64,000 bases of DNA. Source: Lachnospiraceae bacterium. Lineage in GTDB: Bacteria; Bacillota; Clostridia; Lachnospirales; Lachnospiraceae. The notes beneath the pieces were generated by a model. The model searched no databases, was not told the DNA's origin, and saw only the letters and a program-made list of their open reading frames with translations. Shown one piece after another: positions 54,046 through 62,924 of the stretch (its first letter is position 1; each line of letters begins with the position of its first letter). The stretch is taken from NCBI GenBank assembly GCA_015057005.1, contig SVFF01000001.1, forward strand, positions 124,001 through 188,000, in the 5' to 3' direction. The translations under genes and the position numbers were made by a program.

Positions 54046-54825
54046 CTATTTCGCGGGAACTACCACTACCTGAGCATTGTTGCAGTAAGGATTGGAACAC
54101 TCCATGGCAGCCTTAACTTCGTTGGTCAGGGTCATGCCGTTCCAAACCACGTCGATATTCTTGGAATCCAGTTCCATGATCTTGCTGTCCCAGTCGATCT
54201 CTACGAACTTGATCTCTACACCCAGCTTCTCAGCAACGATGCGTGCCATGTCAGCGTCAAAGCCAATCCATTCACCATTGTCATCTTTGTAATCCATGGG
54301 AGCGAAATCGGTGATACCAACGATCAGTGTACCCTTATCCTGGATGTATGCAACGTCGCTGTCCTGCGCTGCTGCAAACTCAGTTGCAGGCTGGTCTACC
54401 AGAGATTCCTGAACGCCGTAGATGGTTGCGACTTCTTTCATGTTGCCGCTTGCATATTCTTCTGCAAAAACTACGTTAATGTAAGAAGCAAGGTCAGAAC
54501 CCTTTCTGCAGCCAACGCCGTATTCTTCGGTGGTCAGCTTGTCAGTGTACTTTAAGTCGGGATAGCTGGTTCCCTCACCGATCATAGCGCCTGCCATCAG
54601 CAAATCGATGATTGCGGCGTCAGATGTACCGGAAGCCACTTCCATCAGAGCGTCAGCCTGGGATGCAACGGAATTCACAGCAAAACCTTTTTCCTTTGCT
54701 ACGGCCTCACCTGCGGAACCTGCCTCTACTGCATAGGTCATTTCCTTGTCTTTGCCTGCACAACCGGTCAGGGCCATTCCCAGCACCATAGTCAGGGTCA
54801 GTAAAATTGCGATTGTTTTTTTCAT
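54046..54825 (-). CDS. Amino-acid ABC solute-binding lipoprotein with circularly permuted order
   Basis: The 259-residue lipoprotein (lipobox LTGC, Cys22) has the motifs of SBP family 3 but in rotated order. The segments that normally form the second half come first: VEAGSAGEAVA (33-43), ASGTSDAAIIDLLMAG (64-79) and LTTEEYGVGCRKGSDLASYI (97-116). The normal N-terminal half comes last: GTLIVGITDFAPMDYKDDNG (165-184), EWIGFDADMARIVAEKLGV (185-203) and WNGMTLTNE (228-236), ending VVVVPAK. Usual order is the reverse. Length is normal and no frameshift is evident. It should still fold to the same two-lobe protein. It is the first gene of the operon with permease and ATPase. Confidence 0.88.
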   Translation of the reverse strand: MKKTIAILLTLTMVLGMALTGCAGKDKEMTYAVEAGSAGEAVAKEKGFAVNSVASQADALMEVASGTSDAAIIDLLMAGAMIGEGTSYPDLKYTDKLTTEEYGVGCRKGSDLASYINVVFAEEYASGNMKEVATIYGVQESLVDQPATEFAAAQDSDVAYIQDKGTLIVGITDFAPMDYKDDNGEWIGFDADMARIVAEKLGVEIKFVEIDWDSKIMELDSKNIDVVWNGMTLTNEVKAAMECSNPYCNNAQVVVVPAK

Positions 54826-54887
54826 AATATCCTCTTTCTGCGCGGCTTTGTATTGGTAATTCTTTTTTCTTTTGAATCCTCCGAAAA

Positions 54888-54910
54888 CAGACTCTACCGC
54901 ACGAAGTCTG
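54888..54910 (-). other. Leader stem-loop of the amino-acid ABC operon
   Basis: CAGACT (54888-54893) and AGTCTG (54905-54910) pair, followed on the minus strand by TTTTC. Upstream, TTGTTC and GGACAA pair round a GTGA tetraloop. Together they resemble an attenuator but no riboswitch class was recognised. Confidence 0.4.
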
Positions 54911-54944
54911 TCTTCTGTATTGTCCTCACGAACAAGTCTTTAGT

Positions 54945-54973
54945 ATTCTACCACACTGCTCCGCTAAAGTAAA
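54945..54973 (-). promoter_or_regulatory. Promoter of the amino-acid ABC operon
   Basis: TTTACT (54968-54973) and TAGAAT (54945-54950), 17 bases apart on the minus strand, leave a leader of about 110 bases. Confidence 0.7.
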
Positions 54974-55059
54974 GAGGTATTTTCCCTTTTTTTAATTTGT
55001 TAAAATAATATACAAAATTACATTTTTTCGGAATACCCATCCTCATTTCGATAAAATAG

Positions 55060-55068
55060 TGGTATAAT
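55060..55068 (+). promoter_or_regulatory. Extended -10 promoter of the flavodiiron gene
   Basis: TGg-TATAAT (TG at 55060-55061, TATAAT at 55063-55068) without a good -35. Confidence 0.55.
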
Positions 55069-55115
55069 AACCTTGCATCAAAAGGCCATTCATTACAAGT
55101 AAGGAGAATTTTACC

Positions 55116-56285
55116 ATGACAATTTCCCAAAACATCCAATACATCGGCGTACACGACCAAAACATCGACCTTTTCGAAGGGCAATACTCCGTTCCGGAAG
55201 GTATTACCTACAACTCTTATGTAATCCTGGATGAAAAAATTGCGGTTATGGATACTGCGGACAAGCATTTTACTGACCAGTGGCTGGATCAGCTGTCACA
55301 GGTACTTGGTGACCGCACCCCTGATTATCTGGTGATCCAGCACATGGAGCCCGACCACAGCTGCGGCATTACTGCCCTTTTAGAGAAATATCCCGAGACT
55401 ATCATCGTCTCCTCCCAGTTTGCCTTTAATATTATGAAAAATACCCTCGGCACTGATTTTGCCCAGCGCAGACTCGTGGTGGGAGAAAACTCCACTCTGG
55501 AGCTTGGCAAACATACACTGACTTTTGTAACTGCTCCCATGGTCCATTGGCCCGAGGTCATCATGACCTATGACAGCCTGGAAAAGACCTTGTTCTCCGC
55601 AGATGCTTTCGGCACTTTCGGCATGCCTGACACCCTGGAAGACTGGACCCCTGAAGCCCGCCGCTACTATATCGGCATTGTGGGTAAATACGGTGCCCAG
55701 GTGCAGGCTCTGTTAAAAAAAGCTGCTGCCCTGGATATTCAGCGCATCTGCGCCCTGCACGGTCCCATACTGACCGGAGATCCGACCCCTTACATTCATC
55801 TGTATGACACCTGGTCCTCCTATGGAACCGAAAGCGAGGGCATCCTGATCGCCTATACCTCCATCTACGGCAGCACCAAAGCCGCTGTGGAACTTCTGGC
55901 GGAACAACTTAGATCAGCAGGATGCAATGTGGAAGTCCGCGATCTGGCCCGCTGTGATATGACCGAGGCTGTGGCACAGGCTTTCCGCTTCGGCAAAGTA
56001 GTGCTGGCTACCACTACCTACAATGCTGACATTTTCCCTTTCATGAAGGAATTTATCCACCACCTTACCGAGCGCAATTTCTCCAACCGTACAGTAGCCC
56101 TGATCGAAAACGGTACCTGGGCTCCCGCGGCCGCCAGGGTCATGACAAAGATGCTGGCAGATTGCAAGAACCTGACCTACACCACAGCTTCCGTAAAACT
56201 GCCCGGTGCTCTGAATGATACCGCTAAAGCACAGATTGCTGCATTGGCTCAGGAACTGTGCGCAGCCGGCGCTTCCGCAGAATAA
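55116..56285 (+). CDS. Flavodiiron protein (FprA-type oxygen/NO reductase)
   Basis: The 389-residue protein has the diiron beta-lactamase-like domain with HMEPDH (about 72-77), VHWPEV, DAFGTFG and LHGPIL as metal ligands. A C-terminal flavodoxin domain follows (ILIAYTSIYGSTKAAVELLA, VLATTTYNADIFPFMKEF, LIENGTWAPAAARVMTKM). These enzymes reduce O2 or NO to water or N2O in anaerobes, drawing electrons from rubredoxin or similar carriers. AAGGAG precedes the ATG. No rubredoxin gene is adjacent. Confidence 0.95.
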   Translation: MTISQNIQYIGVHDQNIDLFEGQYSVPEGITYNSYVILDEKIAVMDTADKHFTDQWLDQLSQVLGDRTPDYLVIQHMEPDHSCGITALLEKYPETIIVSSQFAFNIMKNTLGTDFAQRRLVVGENSTLELGKHTLTFVTAPMVHWPEVIMTYDSLEKTLFSADAFGTFGMPDTLEDWTPEARRYYIGIVGKYGAQVQALLKKAAALDIQRICALHGPILTGDPTPYIHLYDTWSSYGTESEGILIAYTSIYGSTKAAVELLAEQLRSAGCNVEVRDLARCDMTEAVAQAFRFGKVVLATTTYNADIFPFMKEFIHHLTERNFSNRTVALIENGTWAPAAARVMTKMLADCKNLTYTTASVKLPGALNDTAKAQIAALAQELCAAGASAE

Positions 56286-56326
56286 TCCCGAATAACTACT
56301 GCTTCTGACCATATACGGAATAGAAC

Positions 56327-56364
56327 AGGAGGCTAACCAACAATTGGTTAGCCTCCTGCTTTAT
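56327..56364. terminator. Bidirectional terminator
   Basis: AGGAGGCTAACCAA (56327-56340) and TTGGTTAGCCTCCT (56344-56357) are perfect 14-bp arms on a CAA loop, with a T-rich tail on the plus strand. It separates the convergent flavodiiron and isomerase genes. Confidence 0.9.
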
Positions 56365-56385
56365 TGTGAGCATTATTTGCAGCTA

Positions 56386-57237
56386 TTATTTATTTTTTGC
56401 AGCATCTCTCTGCTTCAGCACAGCCACTCTGCAGGCTCTGGCGTAAGCCTCAGCCAGGTACTCGTCGGTACTCATCTTGGCATACTTGTCGTTCTCATGA
56501 CGTCCGGGTTTGCTGCCGGTGGTCAGTTCGAAGGTCAGAATATCATTAAAACCGCACTTGTTCAATCTATGTACGATGTCCTCCCAGTCAGCAATGCCGT
56601 CAAAAGGCAGCAGATGCAGATCGTCAATCCAAGTGATCTCGCCATCGTAATCCTTGATGCCCAGGTTGTCGTTGATATGGGTAGCGATCAGTTTGTCGCC
56701 GAATTTTGCCAACAGATCCTCGGATCTGTTGTAGCACATCTCATGACCGGTATCCCAGCAGAAGCCCACATTGTCATACTCCTTAAAAGCTTCCATCAAC
56801 GCTTCCAGATACTCCTGGCCCTCAGTGTTCTCAATAGCAACTTTTACGCCCAGTTCCTTAGCCGCTTCCACTACTTCTCTGTAATTCTCAATACCGCACT
56901 CAGTAGGATCATGATCTTCAAAACCGATGAAGGGATGGCAGACCATGATAGGCACATTGACCTTAGCACAATCCTTCAAACAAGCGATCAGTTCATCAAT
57001 GGCTTCCTGTGCTTCCTCTCGGGACTTCCACATCTTAGCAGCGTTCATAAAGGGCGCATGCACGGACTGATAGATCATGCCTTCCTCGTCAGCCACCTTT
57101 CTGTACTCGCCCAGATCCTCATTCCATGACCAGCCAGAGAAAAACCCCTCAAAACCCAGCTTCTTAAAATATCTGATCTGCTCTACTGCGGTCATCCCAA
57201 AACCGCCTAATCCCAAACATAATTTAGTCTTGTTCAT
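56386..57237 (-). CDS. Sugar phosphate isomerase/epimerase-family protein
   Basis: The 283-residue TIM-barrel (xylose isomerase-like, AP endonuclease 2 fold) protein has YQSVHAPFMNAA, MVCHPFIGFEDHDP, VAIENTEGQEYL, FCWDTGHEMC and ATHINDNLG with conserved His/Glu/Asp residues for metal. Family members isomerise or epimerise sugars or cyclitols. It lies about 110 bases downstream of a GH38 alpha-mannosidase on the same strand, so a role in handling the released sugar is likely but unproven. Confidence 0.85.
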   Translation of the reverse strand: MNKTKLCLGLGGFGMTAVEQIRYFKKLGFEGFFSGWSWNEDLGEYRKVADEEGMIYQSVHAPFMNAAKMWKSREEAQEAIDELIACLKDCAKVNVPIMVCHPFIGFEDHDPTECGIENYREVVEAAKELGVKVAIENTEGQEYLEALMEAFKEYDNVGFCWDTGHEMCYNRSEDLLAKFGDKLIATHINDNLGIKDYDGEITWIDDLHLLPFDGIADWEDIVHRLNKCGFNDILTFELTTGSKPGRHENDKYAKMSTDEYLAEAYARACRVAVLKQRDAAKNK

Positions 57238-57350
57238 TTTACGTTCATCCTTTCTGTAAGGTATATGATAAAAATATTATACTGCAAGACAAAAGAAAAA
57301 ACTATCTTTTTCGACAATTTACGCTGTCAATATTTACGCTGTCAGGTAAA

Positions 57351-60029
57351 TCAGACAAATTGCAGCTCCAGGGTTGCAATCTGGCAGGGCTCCAATGCCA
57401 AAGTCACTGCATTACCCTTAATCTTAACTTCTCCGCTCACATTTTCCTCTGCTTCCCCTTCGGTGATCTTAGCTGCCGTCAGCGGTCTGCCCATCAAATC
57501 TGTAAGCTGCGCTGCCGCAACTTTGCGCTTCACATCCACGGTACAGCTTCCGCCCTCCTTATCGGCAAAGAGGCGCACCAACATGCCCTGTTCCTGCTCC
57601 TGAACAGTAGAGAGTACAGCTCCTTTCACCTCTAGGAAGCTTCCCTCTGCAGGCGCTGCTCCGTGAGCCCAGGCGCCGAATACATTCAGGGGAATCTGCC
57701 AGGCCAACGCATCATTGTGCAGGGTCAGATCACTGACTTCCTTGGGGTATACCGCCAGGGCGCAGCGGGTACTGTAGGTGCCGATCATGCGGCTGTCCTC
57801 TGTATGCCAGCGCACAAAATCAGGAGCACCGCCCTCCGGACGGTTGGGCAAGCCTGTGCTATACACTTTTGCGGTACTGCGCAGAATAGTCAGTGCCATG
57901 CGGGTACCCTCTTCCATCGAAGCTGCCTCGCACTCTCTCACGCCGCCGCTGAATACTGCGAGTACCTGCCGGCCCTTGATTCCGACCAGATTACGCAGGG
58001 ACCTTGTGCGCACGCGCATGGGATCCTGTGTCTCTGCAAACACCGGTCTGCGGGGCAGATCAAAGGCCGAGTCGCCAAAGCATTCCGTACACTTATCAGT
58101 GGTAGTCACTACCATACGCAGGCGGTGTCCCACCGCCGCATTTTCTACTGTAAAATCAAACTCCGGCTTATTGCTGCCGTCAGCAATGGTTACAGTCACC
58201 TGCATTTTGACATCGCCATCCCCACGCTGCAGGGCAAACGTCTGCTTCAATACCTGCAGGCCATTCTCACATGCCAAAACTGCCTCTCCAACTGCCGGCA
58301 TCACCCGGCAGTCGCCGCCGGGCATAAAGGTATAGCTGTCTCCCAGGTCAGTCTCCTCTTCAAAATGTACCTTGTAGAGCACCGCTCCTGCCTCGGTAAA
58401 TACCAGCGTGTCACCGTCCATATGCACGGACAGGGCTGCCGCTTCCATCTGAGGAACAACAGTCGCAGTCGCGTCAGCCGCAGCTGCTCCACCCGCCTCA
58501 GCCGTCAGATAATATGCCCTGTATCCGCAGGCAGGGATGTTTTCTGCATCAAATTCGTATTCGACTCCTATGTACCAATCGTGCTCGTCCATGTTGGCCA
58601 GAGGCACACGGGTGTTATCCTTTAATACTTCCTCATATTCGTTCAATTTCATGGATTCAATGTCTCGGCGCTTGCGGAAGGTCTCCTTGATCACCGCACC
58701 GGGCACCGCTGTTCCATCGGCTGTCACCAGCTTCATGCCCGGGGTATAGCAGGGAATCCAGGTCTTGCCCTTTACACGCTGGGAGCGTGCAAAAGGCAGG
58801 GGATTATAAACCACCAGGGCTGCTGCACTGTCCGCCATAGGCGCAATCTGCTCTCCCAGGCGCTGCTGCAGAATCTTTTCTGCCTCTCTGGACATCTGGT
58901 TTGCCTGGTCCAAACGATTGGCCACATCCCGGTTGGTCTGGTCTGTATTGCACATGCAGATGGAGTCATGAGCCTGACAGGCTGCCAGCAGGCGCCATGC
59001 CTGACCGCAGTAATTATCAGTCTCCACATCATTAAAATCATCGGTCACAGGGCAAAATACCGCCAGCGGTCCGCAGAGATACTGAAGACGGTTCTCCGCC
59101 TCACGCAGCAGATCTTTTAAGTCCATGCGTGTGCTCAAAGTATTGGCCAGGGGGAAGATCAAATCGGGATCTCCGCGCTGCTCGCCACATACCGGCACCA
59201 GCAGATCGGGATTCTGCTTTACCTCTTCTTCCAGCAGATCAAAGAATTCGTCCATGGTTCCCAGACGCAGATCGTACTCCGGGTAATCCTCCTGCAGACG
59301 CTTCACATACTCCGGCAGTTCCCGGATGGGCTCCATATGATCGATGCCCACAATGCCGAAACGCACCTTGCTGTTCCAATGCTGCTCCTGACGCTGCATC
59401 AGCGTTTCAAAATGCGCCTTGCAGGTTTCATAGTCCAAGGTCTCCTTGTCAAAGCTCTTCCAGATATCCTTAACCGTAAGCTTCAGCGCTTCACTATAAG
59501 AAGCATTTAAAGCCGGAAGCTTGGTATCATCCGCTCCGTTCCACTCCAAAAGCTTGGGCTCAGATCCCGGCGTGCCATCCCATACACCTCTGGTAAACAT
59601 AGCTCTGTCAAATCCGAAAAGCTTGTAAATCTGGGGCATCTGACTGGCCTGACCGAAAGTATCGGGAGTATAGGCAGTCTTGATACCGCCGCCAAAACGC
59701 TGGCACAGAGCCTGGCCCAGCTGCAGATTGCGCACCAACCCCTCCCCGCAGGGAATGGCAGTGTCAGGCACCGTATACCAGGGACCGGGAACGATCTTGC
59801 CCTCTTTCACTCTTTTCTTCAACAATTCCTCATGCTCCGGATTAATCTCCAGATAATCCTCCAACATAATGGTCTGACCGTCCAGCAGAAAACTGTAACC
59901 CTCTTTCTCTGTCAGATGCAGCACCTTGTTTATCAAACGCACCAGACGCATCTGCGTGCGCCTGTAGCTTAAATACCATTCTCTGTCCCAGTGGCTGCTG
60001 GGCACCAAAATAACTGTTTTCTTCTCCAT
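57351..60029 (-). CDS. GH38 alpha-mannosidase (cytoplasmic)
   Basis: The 892-residue enzyme has SSHWDREWYLS at the N-terminus (zinc ligands His13, Asp15), YTPDTFGQASQMPQI (Asp123, nucleophile and zinc ligand), and a later His region CQAHDSICM. A long C-terminal beta domain follows. There is no signal peptide. GH38 releases alpha-linked mannose. AGGAGG lies before the ATG. It has its own promoter and probably co-transcribes with the isomerase-like gene downstream. Confidence 0.95.
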   Translation of the reverse strand: MEKKTVILVPSSHWDREWYLSYRRTQMRLVRLINKVLHLTEKEGYSFLLDGQTIMLEDYLEINPEHEELLKKRVKEGKIVPGPWYTVPDTAIPCGEGLVRNLQLGQALCQRFGGGIKTAYTPDTFGQASQMPQIYKLFGFDRAMFTRGVWDGTPGSEPKLLEWNGADDTKLPALNASYSEALKLTVKDIWKSFDKETLDYETCKAHFETLMQRQEQHWNSKVRFGIVGIDHMEPIRELPEYVKRLQEDYPEYDLRLGTMDEFFDLLEEEVKQNPDLLVPVCGEQRGDPDLIFPLANTLSTRMDLKDLLREAENRLQYLCGPLAVFCPVTDDFNDVETDNYCGQAWRLLAACQAHDSICMCNTDQTNRDVANRLDQANQMSREAEKILQQRLGEQIAPMADSAAALVVYNPLPFARSQRVKGKTWIPCYTPGMKLVTADGTAVPGAVIKETFRKRRDIESMKLNEYEEVLKDNTRVPLANMDEHDWYIGVEYEFDAENIPACGYRAYYLTAEAGGAAAADATATVVPQMEAAALSVHMDGDTLVFTEAGAVLYKVHFEEETDLGDSYTFMPGGDCRVMPAVGEAVLACENGLQVLKQTFALQRGDGDVKMQVTVTIADGSNKPEFDFTVENAAVGHRLRMVVTTTDKCTECFGDSAFDLPRRPVFAETQDPMRVRTRSLRNLVGIKGRQVLAVFSGGVRECEAASMEEGTRMALTILRSTAKVYSTGLPNRPEGGAPDFVRWHTEDSRMIGTYSTRCALAVYPKEVSDLTLHNDALAWQIPLNVFGAWAHGAAPAEGSFLEVKGAVLSTVQEQEQGMLVRLFADKEGGSCTVDVKRKVAAAQLTDLMGRPLTAAKITEGEAEENVSGEVKIKGNAVTLALEPCQIATLELQFV

Positions 60030-60062
60030 AGGCTTATCCTCCTATTCGGTATGCTTACAAAG

Positions 60063-60091
60063 ATTTTATCATCATCACGCTCGCACTACAA
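60063..60091 (-). promoter_or_regulatory. Promoter of the GH38 gene
   Basis: TTGTAG (60086-60091) and TAAAAT (60063-60068), 17 bases apart on the minus strand. Confidence 0.65.
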
Positions 60092-60117
60092 CCTAATTTT
60101 GCCAACTTCCCACCATA

Positions 60118-60146
60118 TTGACTTCCCTATCACTATGCACTACAAT
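60118..60146 (+). promoter_or_regulatory. Promoter of the hypothetical lipoprotein
   Basis: TTGACT (60118-60123) and TACAAT (60141-60146), 17 bases apart, close to consensus. Confidence 0.75.
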
Positions 60147-60166
60147 TAAATTATCAAATAGTGATA
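60128..60166. promoter_or_regulatory. Inverted repeat flanking the lipoprotein -10
   Basis: TATCACTAT (60128-60136) and ATAGTGATA (60158-60166) are perfect 9-bp arms on either side of the -10. The position suits a repressor. The matching regulator is not known. Confidence 0.45.
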
Positions 60167-60179
60167 AGGAGGATATGTT

Positions 60180-60980
60180 ATGAAAAAATACTTCATATTG
60201 TTACTGCTTACTTCTGTTCTCCTCACTGCATGTGCAGTATCCAAGGACAATGAGCCTATGGCAGGTAAAGGAGGCTCCACTGTGGAAACTACAGAGGAAA
60301 CTGCTAAAGAATCTACACAGCCAGCCACGGTAGATACCGCGGAGAGTACTACTGAACAGACCACTGAGAGCACTCAGGATGCCACCGAAGAGACTACAGA
60401 ATCCACCTTGGAATCTACAGACGAGCCTATGGTAATCGCTCCCCTTCCCACCACCATCGACCTGACGCAGCTGGAGGACTGTACTCTTTCCATCTCCCTG
60501 AAAGAAGACGGCGCTTACGTGGACGATACCGGTGTGATGCGCATGGATGTGACAGTGTACGCCTACGATTTGTATGATATGGCAGACATCGCTGCCCTGA
60601 AGGAAGGCGATACGCTTGTATTTCGCGGTGAGGACCTGATCATCACCTCCATAGAAAGGACCGACGACGGCGCTGTAATTCTTAACGGTGGCCTGGATGT
60701 GGGCGGTTATGAGCTTCGCCATGACGACGACGGTGTTTTCTATGAAATCGGCTACAGCGATGCCAAATACTACTACGAGCTGGGTGAGACCACTCTTCGC
60801 GTCTCAGGAGACTTTCTTTTCATCGACAGCTCTGACCTGGATGCCGGCGAAATCACCTACTATCCCGGAGATTTCTTGCTGGAAGAGCCTCCGTTCTACT
60901 TCCACTTTGTACCCGGCGACACCACAATCGTGATACAGGACGGCGGCATTATTGAGATGCACCGTATTTATATGCCTTAA
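60180..60980 (+). CDS. Lipoprotein of unknown function
   Basis: The 266-residue protein has a signal with lipobox LLTAC (Cys18), a Thr/Glu/Ser-rich linker of about 65 residues, and a C-terminal domain rich in Asp, Glu and Tyr (LSISLKEDGAYVDDTGVMRM, DLYDMADIAALKEGDTLVF, IGYSDAKYYYELGETTLRV) that looks beta-rich. No known domain was recognised. AAGGAGG lies before the ATG. Confidence 0.7.
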   Translation: MKKYFILLLLTSVLLTACAVSKDNEPMAGKGGSTVETTEETAKESTQPATVDTAESTTEQTTESTQDATEETTESTLESTDEPMVIAPLPTTIDLTQLEDCTLSISLKEDGAYVDDTGVMRMDVTVYAYDLYDMADIAALKEGDTLVFRGEDLIITSIERTDDGAVILNGGLDVGGYELRHDDDGVFYEIGYSDAKYYYELGETTLRVSGDFLFIDSSDLDAGEITYYPGDFLLEEPPFYFHFVPGDTTIVIQDGGIIEMHRIYMP

Positions 60981-60988
60981 ACACAAAC

Positions 60989-61021
60989 GGCCGCTTGTAT
61001 CAAGCACAGCGGCTGTTTTTT
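60989..61021 (+). terminator. Terminator of the lipoprotein gene
   Basis: GCCGCTTG pairs with CAAG and GCGGC around a short bulge, followed by six Ts. Confidence 0.8.
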
Positions 61022-61045
61022 ACTTGAAATTTTTCATCTCAAAGG

Positions 61046-61074
61046 TTTACTTTATCGCCAAAATATATTAGAAT
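61046..61074 (+). promoter_or_regulatory. Promoter of pfp
   Basis: TTTACT (61046-61051) and TAGAAT (61069-61074), 17 bases apart. Confidence 0.7.
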
Positions 61075-61114
61075 GATGCTGAATCATTTTATTTCACAAA
61101 AAGGAGACGTAAAC

Positions 61115-62776
61115 ATGAATATTTCTTCATTACAGAAGGCTAGATATGAGTATACACCCAAGCTTCCCGGAATGCTGAGAAACGGCATTGCCGAGATCAG
61201 CGTTAACGAAGGTGCTGAGACTCAGAGCGTAGCTGACCAGGAAAAAATCAAAGCACTTTTCCCCAATACTTACGGCAAAAAGGAAATCACTTTCCAGAAG
61301 GGCCAGAACACTTCCGAAGCTAAGAAGCAGATCGTAGGTGTTATTCTTTCCGGCGGACAGGCTCCCGGCGGTCACAATGTTATCTGTGGTCTGTACGATG
61401 CTTTAAAGGCAACCAACCCTGAGAACGAGCTGTACGGCTTCAAGGGCGGCCCCAGCGGTCTGATCGAAGATGATTACCTGATCTTTACTGACGAGTACAT
61501 CAATCAGTACAGAAATACCGGTGGTTTCGATATCATCGGTTCCGGCAGAACCAAACTGGAGACCAACGAGCAGTTCGCTATCGTTGCTGAGGTTTGCAAG
61601 AAGCACGGTATCACCGCAGTTGTTATCATCGGCGGTGACGACTCCAACACCAACGCTGCAGTTCTGGCTGAGTACTTCGCAGCTCACAACACCGGCGTTC
61701 AGGTAATCGGATGTCCTAAGACCATCGACGGCGACTTAAAGAACGAAGATATCGAGTGCTCTTTCGGTTTCGATACCGCTACCAAGACCTACAGCGAGAT
61801 CATCGGTAACATCGAGAGAGATGCTAACTCCGCAAAGAAGTACTGGCACTTTGTAAAGGTTATGGGCCGTTCCGCATCCCACGTTGCTCTGGAGTGTGCT
61901 CTTGAGACCCAGCCCAACATCTGCCTGATCTCTGAGGAAGTTGCAGCTAAGAAGATGTCCCTTTCCCAGATCGCAGATTACATTGCTGACTCCGTAGAGA
62001 AGAGAGCCGCTAACGGCATGAACTTCGGTGTTGCAATCATTCCTGAAGGCGTTGTAGAATTCGTTCCCGAGTTCTCCGTACTGATCCACGAGATTAACGA
62101 GCTGTTAGCAGGCAGCAAAGCTGACGCTTTCAACGCACTTCCCACTTGGGCTGAGAAGTACGCATTCATCGAGAACGGTCTGACCAAGGAGTCCATGGAA
62201 GTATTCGCAATCCTTCCTCAGGCTATCCAGCAGCAGCTGTTCTTAGAGAGAGACCCTCATGGCAACGTACAGGTATCCCTGATCGAGTCCGAGAAGCTGT
62301 TCTCCGCTCTGGTAAAAGACAAACTGGCTGAAAGAAAAGCAGCCGGCACATACAAGGGCAAGTTCGGCGCTCTGCACCACTTCTTAGGTTACGAAGGAAG
62401 ATGTGCATTCCCCTCCAACTTTGACTCTGACTACTGCTACTCCTTAGGTTACAACGCATTCATGCTGATCCAGTATGGTTACAACGGATATCTGTCCAAG
62501 ATCTCCAACCTTTCCCAGCCCGCAAGCGAGTGGGTTGCAGGCGGTATGCCCATCACCAAGATGATGAACGTTGAGAGAAGACACGGCGAAGACAAGCCTG
62601 TTATCAGAAAGGCTCTGGTAGAGTTGGAAGGCGCTCCCTTCAAATTCTTCGAGGCTCATCGTGATCAGTGGGCAGTTGAAACCTGCTTCGTATATCCCGG
62701 CGCTATCCAGTATTACGGACCTGCTGAAGTTTGCGATATCACCACCAAGACCCTGGCTCTTGAGCAGGCAAAATAA
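61115..62776 (+). CDS. pfp: PPi-dependent 6-phosphofructokinase (long form)
   Basis: The 553-residue enzyme has GGQAPGGHN (about 80-88), the PPi signature GGDDSNTNA (about 173-181) and [10 protein letters not shown] (about 201-210). The second Asp of GGDD marks PPi rather than ATP use. The length and motif set match the long Clostridia/plant-type PFP. It reversibly makes fructose 1,6-bisphosphate from fructose 6-phosphate and PPi. AAGGAG precedes the ATG at 61115; the longer frame to 61073 is unlikely. Codon use is highly biased, as for an abundant glycolytic enzyme. Confidence 0.95.
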   Translation: MNISSLQKARYEYTPKLPGMLRNGIAEISVNEGAETQSVADQEKIKALFPNTYGKKEITFQKGQNTSEAKKQIVGVILSGGQAPGGHNVICGLYDALKATNPENELYGFKGGPSGLIEDDYLIFTDEYINQYRNTGGFDIIGSGRTKLETNEQFAIVAEVCKKHGITAVVIIGGDDSNTNAAVLAEYFAAHNTGVQVIGCPKTIDGDLKNEDIECSFGFDTATKTYSEIIGNIERDANSAKKYWHFVKVMGRSASHVALECALETQPNICLISEEVAAKKMSLSQIADYIADSVEKRAANGMNFGVAIIPEGVVEFVPEFSVLIHEINELLAGSKADAFNALPTWAEKYAFIENGLTKESMEVFAILPQAIQQQLFLERDPHGNVQVSLIESEKLFSALVKDKLAERKAAGTYKGKFGALHHFLGYEGRCAFPSNFDSDYCYSLGYNAFMLIQYGYNGYLSKISNLSQPASEWVAGGMPITKMMNVERRHGEDKPVIRKALVELEGAPFKFFEAHRDQWAVETCFVYPGAIQYYGPAEVCDITTKTLALEQAK

Positions 62777-62828
62777 AAAACACACATGATTCTTACAAAA
62801 GAATGATGTACGAATAAGATGAAATGAT

Positions 62829-62874
62829 AATCCCTCAGGGAAAGTGCTAAGCACTGATCTCTGAGGGATTTTTC
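62829..62874 (+). terminator. Terminator of pfp
   Basis: AATCCCTCAG (62829-62838) and CTGAGGGATT (62861-62870) are perfect arms with an inner AGTGC/GCACT stem, followed by Ts. Confidence 0.85.
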
Positions 62875-62924
62875 ACTACGCTCGGCATTCAACGCAAGCG
62901 TCCTTAATATCTACGCAATGTGCT

